DNA of 64,000 bases from CAVTWS01 sp963738445 (lineage in GTDB: Bacteria; Actinomycetota; Acidimicrobiia; Acidimicrobiales; SHLQ01): positions 434,001 to 498,000 of the forward strand of contig CAVTWS010000015.1 in NCBI GenBank assembly GCA_963738445.1, read 5' to 3'. The notes under the pieces were generated by a model. It had not been told where the DNA came from. It worked only from the letters and a program-made list of their open reading frames with translations, and ran no database searches. Position numbers and translations under genes: made by a program. Below, piece after piece: positions 7,660 through 16,710 of this stretch (position 1 is its first letter; each line of letters opens with the position of its first letter).

Positions 7660-9507
7660 GTGAGTGAGATCGCGTTCTCGGCGAGCGAGACCCGGCCTCC
7701 CTTTGCCCGCGCCGTGGCGACGCTCTATCTGGTCGGGGCCGCCGGTTGGATGATCTGGCGAGTCCTGGCCACCTCCCGCGGTGCCGATCCCATCCTGTTC
7801 GTGGCCCTCGCCGTCCTCGAGCTCTGGGCCATCGGCCGCCTCGCGGCCTCGGCGGCGCCGTGGGCCTTCGAGCGGCGACCGGCGCGCGGCGATGGTGCAC
7901 CCGGTTCGCCTGCATCCAGCTCGCCTGCATCCAGCTCACCGGTGCGCGGCGATGTCGTGATCGTGGTCGGGTCGGAGCCGGTGGCGCAGTTGCGCATCGC
8001 CGCCTGGAGCTGCCGGTTCGTGACCGGTTCGGACCGGGTCATCGTGGTGGACGCCCTCGCCCGTCCGGCCGTCCAGGAGGAGTGTGAGCGCCTCGGGCTG
8101 CCGGTCGTCATCGCGGGTGGCTGGGATCGCATCGGTGCCGCGCTCGACGCGGTGGCCGAATCGTCCACCGCTCCGGCATTGGTGATCGTGCCCGTCCGGT
8201 GCGCCGTGCTGCCGGACCTCCTGGTGGCGTCCACCGCCCTGCTCGGTGGTGCCGTGAACGCCGTTTCGGTGCCGACCACGGTTGTCGCGGACCCCGGCTT
8301 GTTCGGCGGCGCGGGATATGACCTCGGGCTCGACGCGGATGCGCCCACGGCGACGCGATGCCGCTCCTACGGGCGCCTGCTCGATGGCCCGCTGGTCGTC
8401 CGGACCCTGGCCCTCCGACATGTCGGGGCGGCGTCCGGCCGGCGCCCCTGGCTCGCGACCGGACGACGCGTCGTGGCGGCCGGGGGGCTCGTCGCCGTCG
8501 CAACATCGGTCCTGGCGATCGAGCGCGCCCCGGCGTCGGAGAGCGACGCGCTGCGACGGCGATGGCGGGCGGTCCGCGCCGACCGGTCCGACGCCCGGTC
8601 GAGGGTGCCGTGGGGCAGCCGGTTCGACCACGGAGCTTTCGTCGCCCGGGGCGCGTTGTTCGCGCTCGTCCCGCTGTCGGTCTGGAGTGGCGTGGTGCCC
8701 CTCACCGTGTCGGCGAGGGACCTGGCCCTGGTCGTCGTGCCGTGGTGGTGCCTCACCGCTGTCGCTCGGCGCACGCTGGCCCCTCACCGCTGGGGGTGGC
8801 TCGGCCAGCTCCGGCGCGATGTCCGAACCCTCGGAGTCGATGCCCACGCCCGTTGGGGCGGTGCTGGGGAGCCGAGGCTCGGCGCGTTCGTCCGCTTCCA
8901 GCGCACGACCGCCCTGGCCCTGGTGACCCTGGCCGTGGTCACGTCGGCCCCGCTGTTCGGTGTGGGCCCCACCGGGCTGCCGGACCTGGCCCGAGCGCTG
9001 GCCGGAGTGGCCGCCCTGGTCATGCTCGGGATCGCCCGCGACACGCTCTGGGCCTCCACAGAGCGACAGCGCCGGAGCCTGCCGAGAGAAACCTGGGCTC
9101 AGGCCCAGCCGTCCGGGCCGTTCCGCATCCAGGACGTGTCGCCGCTCGGGATCCTCGTCGACGGGCCCTCGTCTGTGCAGGTGTCCGATGTCGTCGACAT
9201 CGAACTGGCGCTCCCTCTACCCGGCCGGTCGGCCGCGACGGTCCGTCACCGCGCCGTCGTGCAGCGGGTCAAACCGGGCGAGGGGATCTTCCTCCAGTTC
9301 GACCTCGACGACGACCTGTTCGACGAGCTCCTGTACTTCACGGCCGTCACGCTGCCGATGATGCGCCGCCTCGGTGTCTGGGCTCGCCCGGTCGTCAGTA
9401 TCAGGGAGCGCGGCCGCCAGGCGCCCGTCCCCGACCTGGCGCCATGGATGGCGTCTGTCGTTCGGGGGGCGAGCGAAACGATCGGGACCGCTGTCGGGTC
9501 GGCCTGA
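7660..9507 (+). CDS. membrane protein resembling a degenerate cellulose-synthase-type glycosyltransferase with a PilZ-like C-terminus
   Basis: About 615 residues. Two N-terminal hydrophobic segments (VATLYLVGAAGWMIWRVLA and PILFVALAVLELWAIGRLA) precede a soluble region. That region's order resembles BcsA-type GT2 domains: VIVVDALARPAVQEECERLGLP sits where BcsA has its DDG loop, ALVIVPVRCAVLPDLL sits where the DAD motif lies, and VNAVSVPTTVVADPGLF sits at the substrate strand. The catalytic DD, DAD, TED and QxxRW motifs are absent. Further hydrophobic helices follow. The C-terminus (PFRIQDVSPLGILVDG ... FLQFD) looks like a PilZ domain, but the RxxxR c-di-GMP signature is not visible. I infer a non-catalytic relative; function unknown. 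GTG 7660 is chosen; an in-frame GTG at 7603 would add 19 residues. Confidence 0.55.
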   Translation: MSEIAFSASETRPPFARAVATLYLVGAAGWMIWRVLATSRGADPILFVALAVLELWAIGRLAASAAPWAFERRPARGDGAPGSPASSSPASSSPVRGDVVIVVGSEPVAQLRIAAWSCRFVTGSDRVIVVDALARPAVQEECERLGLPVVIAGGWDRIGAALDAVAESSTAPALVIVPVRCAVLPDLLVASTALLGGAVNAVSVPTTVVADPGLFGGAGYDLGLDADAPTATRCRSYGRLLDGPLVVRTLALRHVGAASGRRPWLATGRRVVAAGGLVAVATSVLAIERAPASESDALRRRWRAVRADRSDARSRVPWGSRFDHGAFVARGALFALVPLSVWSGVVPLTVSARDLALVVVPWWCLTAVARRTLAPHRWGWLGQLRRDVRTLGVDAHARWGGAGEPRLGAFVRFQRTTALALVTLAVVTSAPLFGVGPTGLPDLARALAGVAALVMLGIARDTLWASTERQRRSLPRETWAQAQPSGPFRIQDVSPLGILVDGPSSVQVSDVVDIELALPLPGRSAATVRHRAVVQRVKPGEGIFLQFDLDDDLFDELLYFTAVTLPMMRRLGVWARPVVSIRERGRQAPVPDLAPWMASVVRGASETIGTAVGSA

Positions 9508-9570
9508 TCGATGCCCATCCCGGCGTGCCAGCGCGCCACGGGTGTGCACTGATACATGTTCGTGTGACCC

Positions 9571-9599
9571 TTGTCCCGGCTCTGCTCGCTTGCTAGAAA
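9571..9599 (+). promoter_or_regulatory. candidate promoter of the surface protein
   Basis: TTGTCC at 9571-9576 and TAGAAA at 9594-9599 are separated by exactly 17 bases. They lie 55 bp upstream of the ATG at 9655, which has its own AAGGGA Shine-Dalgarno at 9643-9648. The match to sigma70-type consensus is fair. The 147-bp gap holds nothing else. Confidence 0.45.
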
Positions 9600-9654
9600 C
9601 CTCGACGCGGACACTCGGCGGCGTGGTGCTGTCGGTCCTGTGAAGGGACGATCG

Positions 9655-12435
9655 ATGGACCTGCTGGCGGAAACGCACCCCTCACCGCTCAGATCGCGAG
9701 TGCGGGGTCTGGGCGTGCTTGTGCTCGCTCTCACGATGGCGGCGGTGATCTTGTTGCCGGCGCTGAGCGGTTCGGCCGGAGCGGGTTTCTCTCAATTCGG
9801 GCCGAGTACGACCGGCGGGCTGCCCCCGGGAACGTTGTCGGGGCGAGTGACCACGGCCGCGGGCGCACCTCTGGCCGGCATCCAGGTGTCGTACACGGTG
9901 GCATGTGGCATTTCGACGTGCGGAACCCAGGCCCGGTTCACCGACGGCGACGGTAGGTATCGGCTCGCCCCGATTCCCGCCGGGACCCACATCCCGACGA
10001 TCTTCTTCATCGACCCGCTGTTTCGGTACGCCGATCAGATCAGTGGCGCAGCCGGGATCGTCGGGTCCGGTCAGGAGGTGGTCGTCGACGTCTCGATGTC
10101 CGTGGCGACGACGATCTCGGGGCGCGTCACCATGGGCGGAGAACCGGTAGCCGGCGCCTTGATCTCGTCGGGCACGGCTGATTTCGGATTCGTCCCTGCG
10201 CCTCGGCTGGTGTTCACCAACAACGATGGCCGGTATGTGATCGGGGGATTGGCCCCTGACGACTACGTCGTTTCGGCGTACGTGGGATCGGTGACGACGC
10301 GCCATGATCCGGTCGCGACCTCGGTCGCCGCGCCGGCGACAGGGGTCGACCTCGAGCTGTCGGGGCTCGCCGTTGTGACCGGTCGCGTCACCGACAGCAT
10401 GACGGGTCTACCGCTGCGAGACGTGTCCGTCGCCGGAGCGAGAACCGACCTGGACGGGCGCTACCGGGCGTTCTTCGGAGTCGCCGCAACCGATCTCGTA
10501 GTTGGGGCGGTCGACGCCGGGCCGTATTATTCGCGCGCCTATCTCGGGCCGCTCAGCGTGTCACCAGGCCAGCTGATCACCGGCCAGGACCTGGCGCTGC
10601 TGCGTGGAGGCTCACCCTCCGCTCCGCCGGCCGGAACCACGGTCTCCGGGTCCGGGACGGCGATCGGATCCGTCCCCACGATTCGGTTCGACCAGGCGCT
10701 CGAGCTCACCACGACCGGGTGCGCCAACGGGTTGGCTCGTTATTCCGTCCTCGATCGCTCGCCGGCGGCGTCGGCCCTCACGCCGTATCTCCGCCTCGAC
10801 CAGCCCATGGCGGAGTCGCCTTCGGGTTCGGGCGTGTTCACGGTGAACGGCGGCGCCTTGAACGGCGCGGGAGAGTTCTTGGTCTCCATCGCCATCGATT
10901 GTCCCGGGTCGACTCCGGACACCGGCATCGCTTTCTTTCTGTACATCGACCCGAGCGGCACAGTCATCGATACGTCCGGGGACCCGATCGCCGGTGCCAC
11001 GGTGACCCTCTACCGGGCCGACTCCGTCCCAGGTCCCTACTCGCCCGTGAGCGACGGCTCGGCGTTGCTGTCGCCCGAGAACCGCTCGAACCCGGACACG
11101 ACCGGCACCGACGGCGCCTTCGCCTGGTTCACTGCGCCGGGCGCTTACCGTGTTCGCGCCGAGCGCGCCGGATGCCACCGGCCCGGCGACCCTTCGGTTT
11201 CGTACGTCGAGACGGCCAATCTCCTGGTGCCGCCGGAGTGGACCGGTCTGATCCTGACGCTGGAGTGCCCGCCGACCTATCGCGGGTTGTCGCCGGCGCG
11301 GTTGTTGGATTCTCGTGGGGGGCAGTCGACGGTGGATGGGTTGTTCGTTGGTGGTGGGGTGGTGGGTGCTGGTGGTGTGGTGGAGTTGCAGGTGACGGGT
11401 CGTGGTGGGGTGCCGTTGTCGGGGGTGGGGGCGGTGGTGTTGAACGTGACGTCGACGGAGGCGTCGGCGCCGTCGTTCGTGACGGTGTGGCCGACGGGTG
11501 AGGAGCGGCCGAATGCGTCGAGTGTGAACACCGAGCCGGGTCAGGACACGCCGAATCTGGTGATCGCGAAGGTCGGGGCGGGTGGTCGGGTGTCGTTGTT
11601 CAACGACGCGGGGTCGGGGCATCTGATCGCCGATGTGGTCGGCTGGTTCCCGGCGGGGTCGGCGTTCACGGGGTTGTCGCCGGCGCGGTTGTTGGATTCT
11701 CGTGGGGGGCAGTCGACGGTGGATGGGTTGTTCGTTGGTGGTGGGGTGGTGGGTGCTGGTGGTGTGGTGGAGTTGCAGGTGACGGGTCGTGGTGGGGTGC
11801 CGTTGTCGGGGGTGGGGGCGGTGGTGTTGAACGTGACGTCGACGGAGGCGTCGGCGCCGTCGTTCGTGACGGTGTGGCCGACGGGTGAGGATCGGCCGAA
11901 TGCGTCGAGTGTGAACACCGAGCCGGGTCAGGACACGCCGAATCTGGTGATCGCGAAGGTCGGGGCGGGTGGTCGGGTGTCGTTGTTCAACAACGCGGGG
12001 TCGGGGCATCTGATCGCCGATGTGGTCGGCTGGTTCCCGGCGGGGTCGGCGTTCACGGGGTTGTCGCCGGCGCGGTTGTTGGATTCTCGTGGAGGGCAGT
12101 CGACGGTGGATGGGTTGTTCGTTGGTGGTGGGGTGGTGGGTGCTGGTGGTGTGGTGGAGTTGCAGGTGACGGGTCGTGGTGGGGTGCCGTTGTCGGGGGT
12201 GGGGGCGGTGGTGTTGAACGTGACGTCGACGGAGGCGTCGGCGCCGTCGTTCGTGACGGTGTGGCCGACGGGTGAGGATCGGCCGAATGCGTCGAGTGTG
12301 AACACCGAGCCGGGTCAGGACACGCCGAATCTGGTGATCGCGAAGGTCGGGGCGGGTGGTCGGGTGTCGTTGTTCAACAACGCGGGGTCGGGGCATCTGA
12401 TCGCCGATGTGGTCGGCTGGTTCCCGGCGGGGTGA
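9655..12435 (+). CDS. secreted protein with carboxypeptidase-regulatory-like domains and three identical-type C-terminal repeats
   Basis: 926 residues starting at ATG 9655. An N-terminal Arg-rich stretch and hydrophobic segment (VLVLALTMAAVILLPAL, then SGSAGA) form a signal peptide, so the protein is exported. Four beta-sandwich modules of the carboxypeptidase-regulatory-like type follow, each with a GRV(T)...G.P(L/V)AG...T..DGRY core: near nt 9835, 10120, 10375 and 10970. The last part is three copies of a 129-residue repeat that begins LSPARLLDSRGG and ends LIADVVGWFP. This repeat is familiar from large cell-surface proteins of marine Actinobacteria (recollection, not searched). No sortase motif or C-terminal anchor is seen. 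Likely surface-exposed or released; function unknown. Confidence 0.8.
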   Translation: MDLLAETHPSPLRSRVRGLGVLVLALTMAAVILLPALSGSAGAGFSQFGPSTTGGLPPGTLSGRVTTAAGAPLAGIQVSYTVACGISTCGTQARFTDGDGRYRLAPIPAGTHIPTIFFIDPLFRYADQISGAAGIVGSGQEVVVDVSMSVATTISGRVTMGGEPVAGALISSGTADFGFVPAPRLVFTNNDGRYVIGGLAPDDYVVSAYVGSVTTRHDPVATSVAAPATGVDLELSGLAVVTGRVTDSMTGLPLRDVSVAGARTDLDGRYRAFFGVAATDLVVGAVDAGPYYSRAYLGPLSVSPGQLITGQDLALLRGGSPSAPPAGTTVSGSGTAIGSVPTIRFDQALELTTTGCANGLARYSVLDRSPAASALTPYLRLDQPMAESPSGSGVFTVNGGALNGAGEFLVSIAIDCPGSTPDTGIAFFLYIDPSGTVIDTSGDPIAGATVTLYRADSVPGPYSPVSDGSALLSPENRSNPDTTGTDGAFAWFTAPGAYRVRAERAGCHRPGDPSVSYVETANLLVPPEWTGLILTLECPPTYRGLSPARLLDSRGGQSTVDGLFVGGGVVGAGGVVELQVTGRGGVPLSGVGAVVLNVTSTEASAPSFVTVWPTGEERPNASSVNTEPGQDTPNLVIAKVGAGGRVSLFNDAGSGHLIADVVGWFPAGSAFTGLSPARLLDSRGGQSTVDGLFVGGGVVGAGGVVELQVTGRGGVPLSGVGAVVLNVTSTEASAPSFVTVWPTGEDRPNASSVNTEPGQDTPNLVIAKVGAGGRVSLFNNAGSGHLIADVVGWFPAGSAFTGLSPARLLDSRGGQSTVDGLFVGGGVVGAGGVVELQVTGRGGVPLSGVGAVVLNVTSTEASAPSFVTVWPTGEDRPNASSVNTEPGQDTPNLVIAKVGAGGRVSLFNNAGSGHLIADVVGWFPAG
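11284..12432 (+). repeat. three tandem 387-bp coding repeats
   Basis: Units start at 11284, 11671 and 12058, exactly 387 bp (129 codons) apart; the last ends at the stop codon. I see only about three base differences between them: GAG/GAT in the GEERP/GEDRP position, GAC/AAC in FNDAG/FNNAG, and GGGGGG/GGAGGG near the start. The + strand here is strongly G/T-rich compared with flanking DNA. Near-identity at silent positions means recent duplication or ongoing gene conversion. Confidence 0.95.
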
Positions 12436-12478
12436 ACTCGGCGAGCCTGCCGGGGTGAGCCCGGTAGCCTGACGCCTC

Positions 12479-15400
12479 GTGAACGAGGTGCCTGCTCCGA
12501 CGTATCCCCGAGTCGACAAGCCGGATTTTCCGGCCATCGAGCATGCCGTTCTCGAACGCTGGAAGCAGCAGGACACTTTTCAGCGCTCGATCGACCACCG
12601 AGCCGACGCTCCCGAGTTCGTGTTCTACGACGGGCCTCCCTTCGCCAACGGCTTACCCCACCACGGCCACCTGCTGACGGGCTACGTCAAGGACGTGGTG
12701 CCGCGCTACCAGACGATGCGGGGCCATCGGGTCGACCGTCGCTTCGGATGGGATTGCCACGGTCTGCCCGCCGAGATGGAGTCGGAGAAGGAGCTCGGCG
12801 TGAGTCGGGCGGGCCGCCATCACCGACTACGGGATCGGTCGTTTCAACGAGCACTGCCGCACGTCGGTGCTCCGCTACACCGCCGAGTGGGAGAAGACCG
12901 TCACCCGCCAGGCCCGCTGGGTCGACTTCGAGCACGACTACAAGACCATGGACCTCCCGTACATGGAGTCGGTCATGTGGGCGTTCAAGGCCCTGTGGGA
13001 CAAGGGCCTCATCTACGAGGCCTTCCGGGTCGTGCCCTATTCGTGGGCGGCCGAGACACCCCTGTCGAACTTCGAGATCCGGCTCGATGACGCGACCCGT
13101 CCCCGGCAGGACCCGGCCCTGACCGTCCGCTTCGACCTCGACCCCCAACCGGGCGATCCCGGTCCCATGGCCCTGCTGGCCTGGACCACCACCCCGTGGA
13201 CCCTGCCGTCGAACCTCGCGCTCGCCGTCGGCCCGGACATCGAGTACGCCGTGCTCGAGCTGGACGGCACGTTCGTGGTGATCGGCGCCGATGTCGTCGA
13301 CGGATTCGAGGCCCAGCTGGGCGACGCCCGGCGGCACGGAACCGTGTTCGGCCGGGACCTGGTGGGTCGCACCTATCGACCGTTGTTCCCCTACTTCGCC
13401 CACCGGACGGAGGCCTTCCGGGTCATCGGCGCCGACTATGTCGACACCACCGAAGGCACCGGCGTGGTGCACACCGCCCCCGGGTTCGGTGAGGACGACC
13501 AGCAGGCCGGCGAAGCGAACGGCATCCCCATCGGCGACGCCGTACCCGTCGACGACCAAGGCCGGTTCACCGAACCGGTGGTGGACTGGCTCGGCGTGAA
13601 CGTGCTCGAGGCCAACCCGGCGATCATCCGGCACCTCAAGGAGGCCGGCCGGGTCGTTCGTCACGACACCATCGAGCACAACTACCCGCACTGCTGGCGC
13701 ACCGACCAGCCGATCATCTACAAGGCGATCTCGTCCTGGTACGTGAAGGTCACCGACATCCGGGACACCCTGCTGGCCCTGAACCAGCAGATCAACTGGG
13801 TGCCCGATCACGTGCAGGCCGGCCGGTTCGGCATGTGGCTCGACGGCGCCCGCGACTGGTCGATCAGCCGGAACCGGTTCTGGGGTTCGCCGATCCCGGT
13901 GTGGCGCAGCGACGACCCGGCGTACCCGCGGATCGACGTGTACGGCAGCCTCGACGACATCGAGCGCGATTTCGGGGTGCGGCCCGCCGACCTCCATCGG
14001 CCTTTCATCGACGACCTCGTGCGACCGAACCCCGACGACCCGACCGGACGGTCGATGATGCGGCGCGTGCCCGAGGTGCTCGACTGCTGGTTCGAATCCG
14101 GTTCGATGCCGTTCGCCCAGGTCCACTACCCGTTCGAGAACAAGGACTGGTTCGAGACCCACTTCCCGGCCGATTTCATCGTCGAGTACATCAACCAGAC
14201 CCGCGGCTGGTTCTACACCCTGCACGTGCTGGCGGCGGCGCTGTTCGAGAAGCCCGCCTTTCAGAACGTGATCTGCCACGGCATCTTGCTGGCCGGCGAC
14301 GGCAACAAGCTCTCGAAGAAGCTCCGCAACTACACCGAGCCGAACGAGATCTTCGAACGTCAAGGGGCCGACGCACTCCGCTGGTACCTGATGTCGACCA
14401 ACATCGTCCGGGGTGGAGACGCCCGCATCAGCGATCCCGGCATCGACGACGTGGTGCGGCAGGTGCTCCTCCCCATCTGGAACGCCTGGTCGTTCTTCGC
14501 CATGTACGCCAACGCCGACGGTGTGCGCGCCACGCGCCGCACCGATTCCACCGACGTCCTCGACCGGTACATCCTGGCCAAGACCCGCACCGTGGTGGAG
14601 GCCGCCACGGCACGACTGGATTCCTACGATCTCCCTGGGGCGTGTGCCGAGATCAGCTCGTTCATCGACGCGTTGAACAACTGGTACATCCGCCGAAGTC
14701 GCGACCGGTTCTGGGCACCGGCGGCCGAGGTCGACGCGCAGGTCAAGCAGGACGCCTACGACACGCTCTACACGGTGCTGGTCACCCTGTGCCAGGTCGC
14801 GGCACCGTTCCTGCCGCTCGTCGCCGACGAGATCTACCAAGGGTTGACCGAGGGCGTGCCCGGCGCGCCCGAGTCGGTCCACCTGACCGACTGGCCCGAC
14901 GCCACCTCGCTCCCGGACGATCCGGCGCTGGTGGCCGCCATGGACCGCGTGCGCGATGTCTGCTCGGTGGCGCTGCGGCTGCGGGAGGACAGCGGCCTGC
15001 GGGTCCGGTTGCCGCTGGCCGAGCTCATCGTGGCCGGTGCCGATACCTCCGGACTCGAGAACCTGACCGACCTGGTCACCGACGAGGTCAACGTGAAACA
15101 GGTCACCCTCACCGACGACATCGACCGGTACGCCCGCTTCGTGCTGCGACCCAACGGCAAGGTGCTGGGCCCCAAACTCGGTGGTGCGGTGCAGGAGGTG
15201 TTCGGCGCCGCCCGCTCCGGTGAGTGGACCCGCCACGCTCGACGGCACCGTCACCGCCGCAGGGCACACCCTCGTCGTCGGCGACTTCGAGCTCGCCCTG
15301 GAGTCCCCGGAGGGACTCACGGCCGGCGCCCTCACCAGCAACGACGCCGTCGTGGTGCTCGACATCACGCTGACCACGGACTTGGAGGCCGAAGGCCTGG

Positions 15401-15648
15401 CCCGCGACGTGGTGCGGCTCGTCCAGAACGCCCGCAAGGACGCCGATCTCGTGATCACCGACCGCATCGAGTTGTGGATCCAGGCCGGACCCCGGGTCTC
15501 GGCGGCGGTCGACACCCACCGGTCCTACATCGCCGAGCAGGTGCTGGCCACCGGGCTGACCACCGGTGTCCGGCCGGCGGAGCTCGCCGCGCACGTGGGC
15601 AAGGCCGACGGCGAAGCGGTCACCATCGGCCTGCGCCGCGTCGGCTGA
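12479..15648 (+). CDS. ileS: isoleucyl-tRNA synthetase, reading frame broken by two single-base insertions
   Basis: Class I aminoacyl-tRNA synthetase that charges tRNA-Ile. The first frame carries the HIGH motif as HHGHL in [16 protein letters not shown], and the second carries the KMSKS loop as KLSKK near nt 14310. The anticodon-binding domain follows from about 14560. Two +1 shifts are needed: near 12806 (AGT C GGGCGGGCC, restoring [19 protein letters not shown]) and near 15240 (GCT C GACGGC, restoring [11 protein letters not shown]). Corrected, the protein is about 1055 residues, the length of the long actinobacterial/eukaryote-like IleS type. The gene is essential and its sequence is conserved on both sides of each break, so I favour sequencing errors over a pseudogene. 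GTG 12479 is the first start in frame. Confidence 0.9.
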
Positions 15649-15699
15649 GGCCCGGCGTCCGGCGGTGCGACGACCACTCTGCTGTAGCGTCACGCCGGT

Positions 15700-16710
15700 A
15701 TGAAGCGGCTCGTCGCGCTCCTCCTGGCCGTGGGCCTGGTCGCCGGGTCCGTCGTGATCCGGGACATCATCGATGGCGACGACGGTGGCGGTGACGGCGG
15801 TACAGCCGACGGAGAAGGCGACTCCGGCGGCCCCCTCGTGTGCGCGGAGGAGCTCGAGGCGGTGTGCCGGGCGCTCGCCGCCGAGCACGATCTCGACGTG
15901 GTGGTCGAGAGCCCCGGAGCGACGATGGCGCGCCTGCTCGATCTCGATGTCGGCGCCGATCCCGGGATCGGCCTGTGGCTCACCCCGTCACCGTGGCCGG
16001 CGATCCTGGCCGACACGCTCGAACGTGAGGGCCGGCCCCCAATGCTCGCCGAACCGGGGGCACCGCTGGCCTCGACGGGGCTGGTGGCCGTGGCCCCCAC
16101 CGACCGCCTGACCGTGCTGCTGGCCGCCTGTGGAGAGGTGCTCACCGGCACCTGCCTGGCCGAGAACGCCACCGCCCGGTGGGTCGACCTGCCCGGTGGG
16201 TCATCGGCGTGGGGGTCGGTCCGGCCCGGGCTGGCTGATCCGCTGACCTCCACCGCGGGCCTGGTCGCGCTGCAATCGGTCGTCGCCAGCGTGGTCGGGC
16301 TCGACGACTTCGCTCGCAACGACATCGAGACCGACGAGGTCCTCACCGTCATCGAAGACCTGGCGGCCGTCGAACCCAACTTGACTGCCGCCGGCACCCC
16401 CTTGCAGCTGCTGCTCGCCGTCGGACCCGCGAGCTACGACGTCGTCGTCGACCTCGGTGCCGTCGCGCGACCGGCCGTCGAGAGCAGTGCGCGGCGGGAC
16501 ACCCTCACGGTGCAGGCCGAATCGGACCTCGTGGTGGGGGTGGTGGGCGTGCCGCCGGCCGGGCACCGGTCGCCCATCGCGGCGGCCGACCTCACCGCCG
16601 CCCTTCGCGCCGCCGGTTGGGGTGATGCGGCGAGTGTCGACCAAGGCGGCACACTGAACCCCGGCGTCTACGTGGCGCTCCAGGACGCGTGGCAGGAGGC
16701 TGACCGGTGA
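15700..16710 (+). CDS. exported substrate-binding-like protein
   Basis: 336 residues with an N-terminal signal or anchor helix (KRLVALLLAVGLVAGSVVI) followed by an acidic Gly/Asp-rich linker. The remainder reads as a periplasmic-binding-protein-like alpha/beta fold, with alternating hydrophobic strands and segments parallel to the protein encoded next. No catalytic motif is visible and no lipobox Cys follows the signal. It overlaps the next gene (GTGA at 16707), and the products of both appear to be exported, so they probably work together. Family assignment is by general pattern; no specific ligand can be named. Confidence 0.6.
   Translation: MKRLVALLLAVGLVAGSVVIRDIIDGDDGGGDGGTADGEGDSGGPLVCAEELEAVCRALAAEHDLDVVVESPGATMARLLDLDVGADPGIGLWLTPSPWPAILADTLEREGRPPMLAEPGAPLASTGLVAVAPTDRLTVLLAACGEVLTGTCLAENATARWVDLPGGSSAWGSVRPGLADPLTSTAGLVALQSVVASVVGLDDFARNDIETDEVLTVIEDLAAVEPNLTAAGTPLQLLLAVGPASYDVVVDLGAVARPAVESSARRDTLTVQAESDLVVGVVGVPPAGHRSPIAAADLTAALRAAGWGDAASVDQGGTLNPGVYVALQDAWQEADR

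Noticed and set aside
14085..14105. tRNA-like GGTTCGAATCC sequence
   Set aside because: It lies inside the conserved ileS coding sequence (CWFESGS) and no acceptor stem or cloverleaf can be drawn around it.
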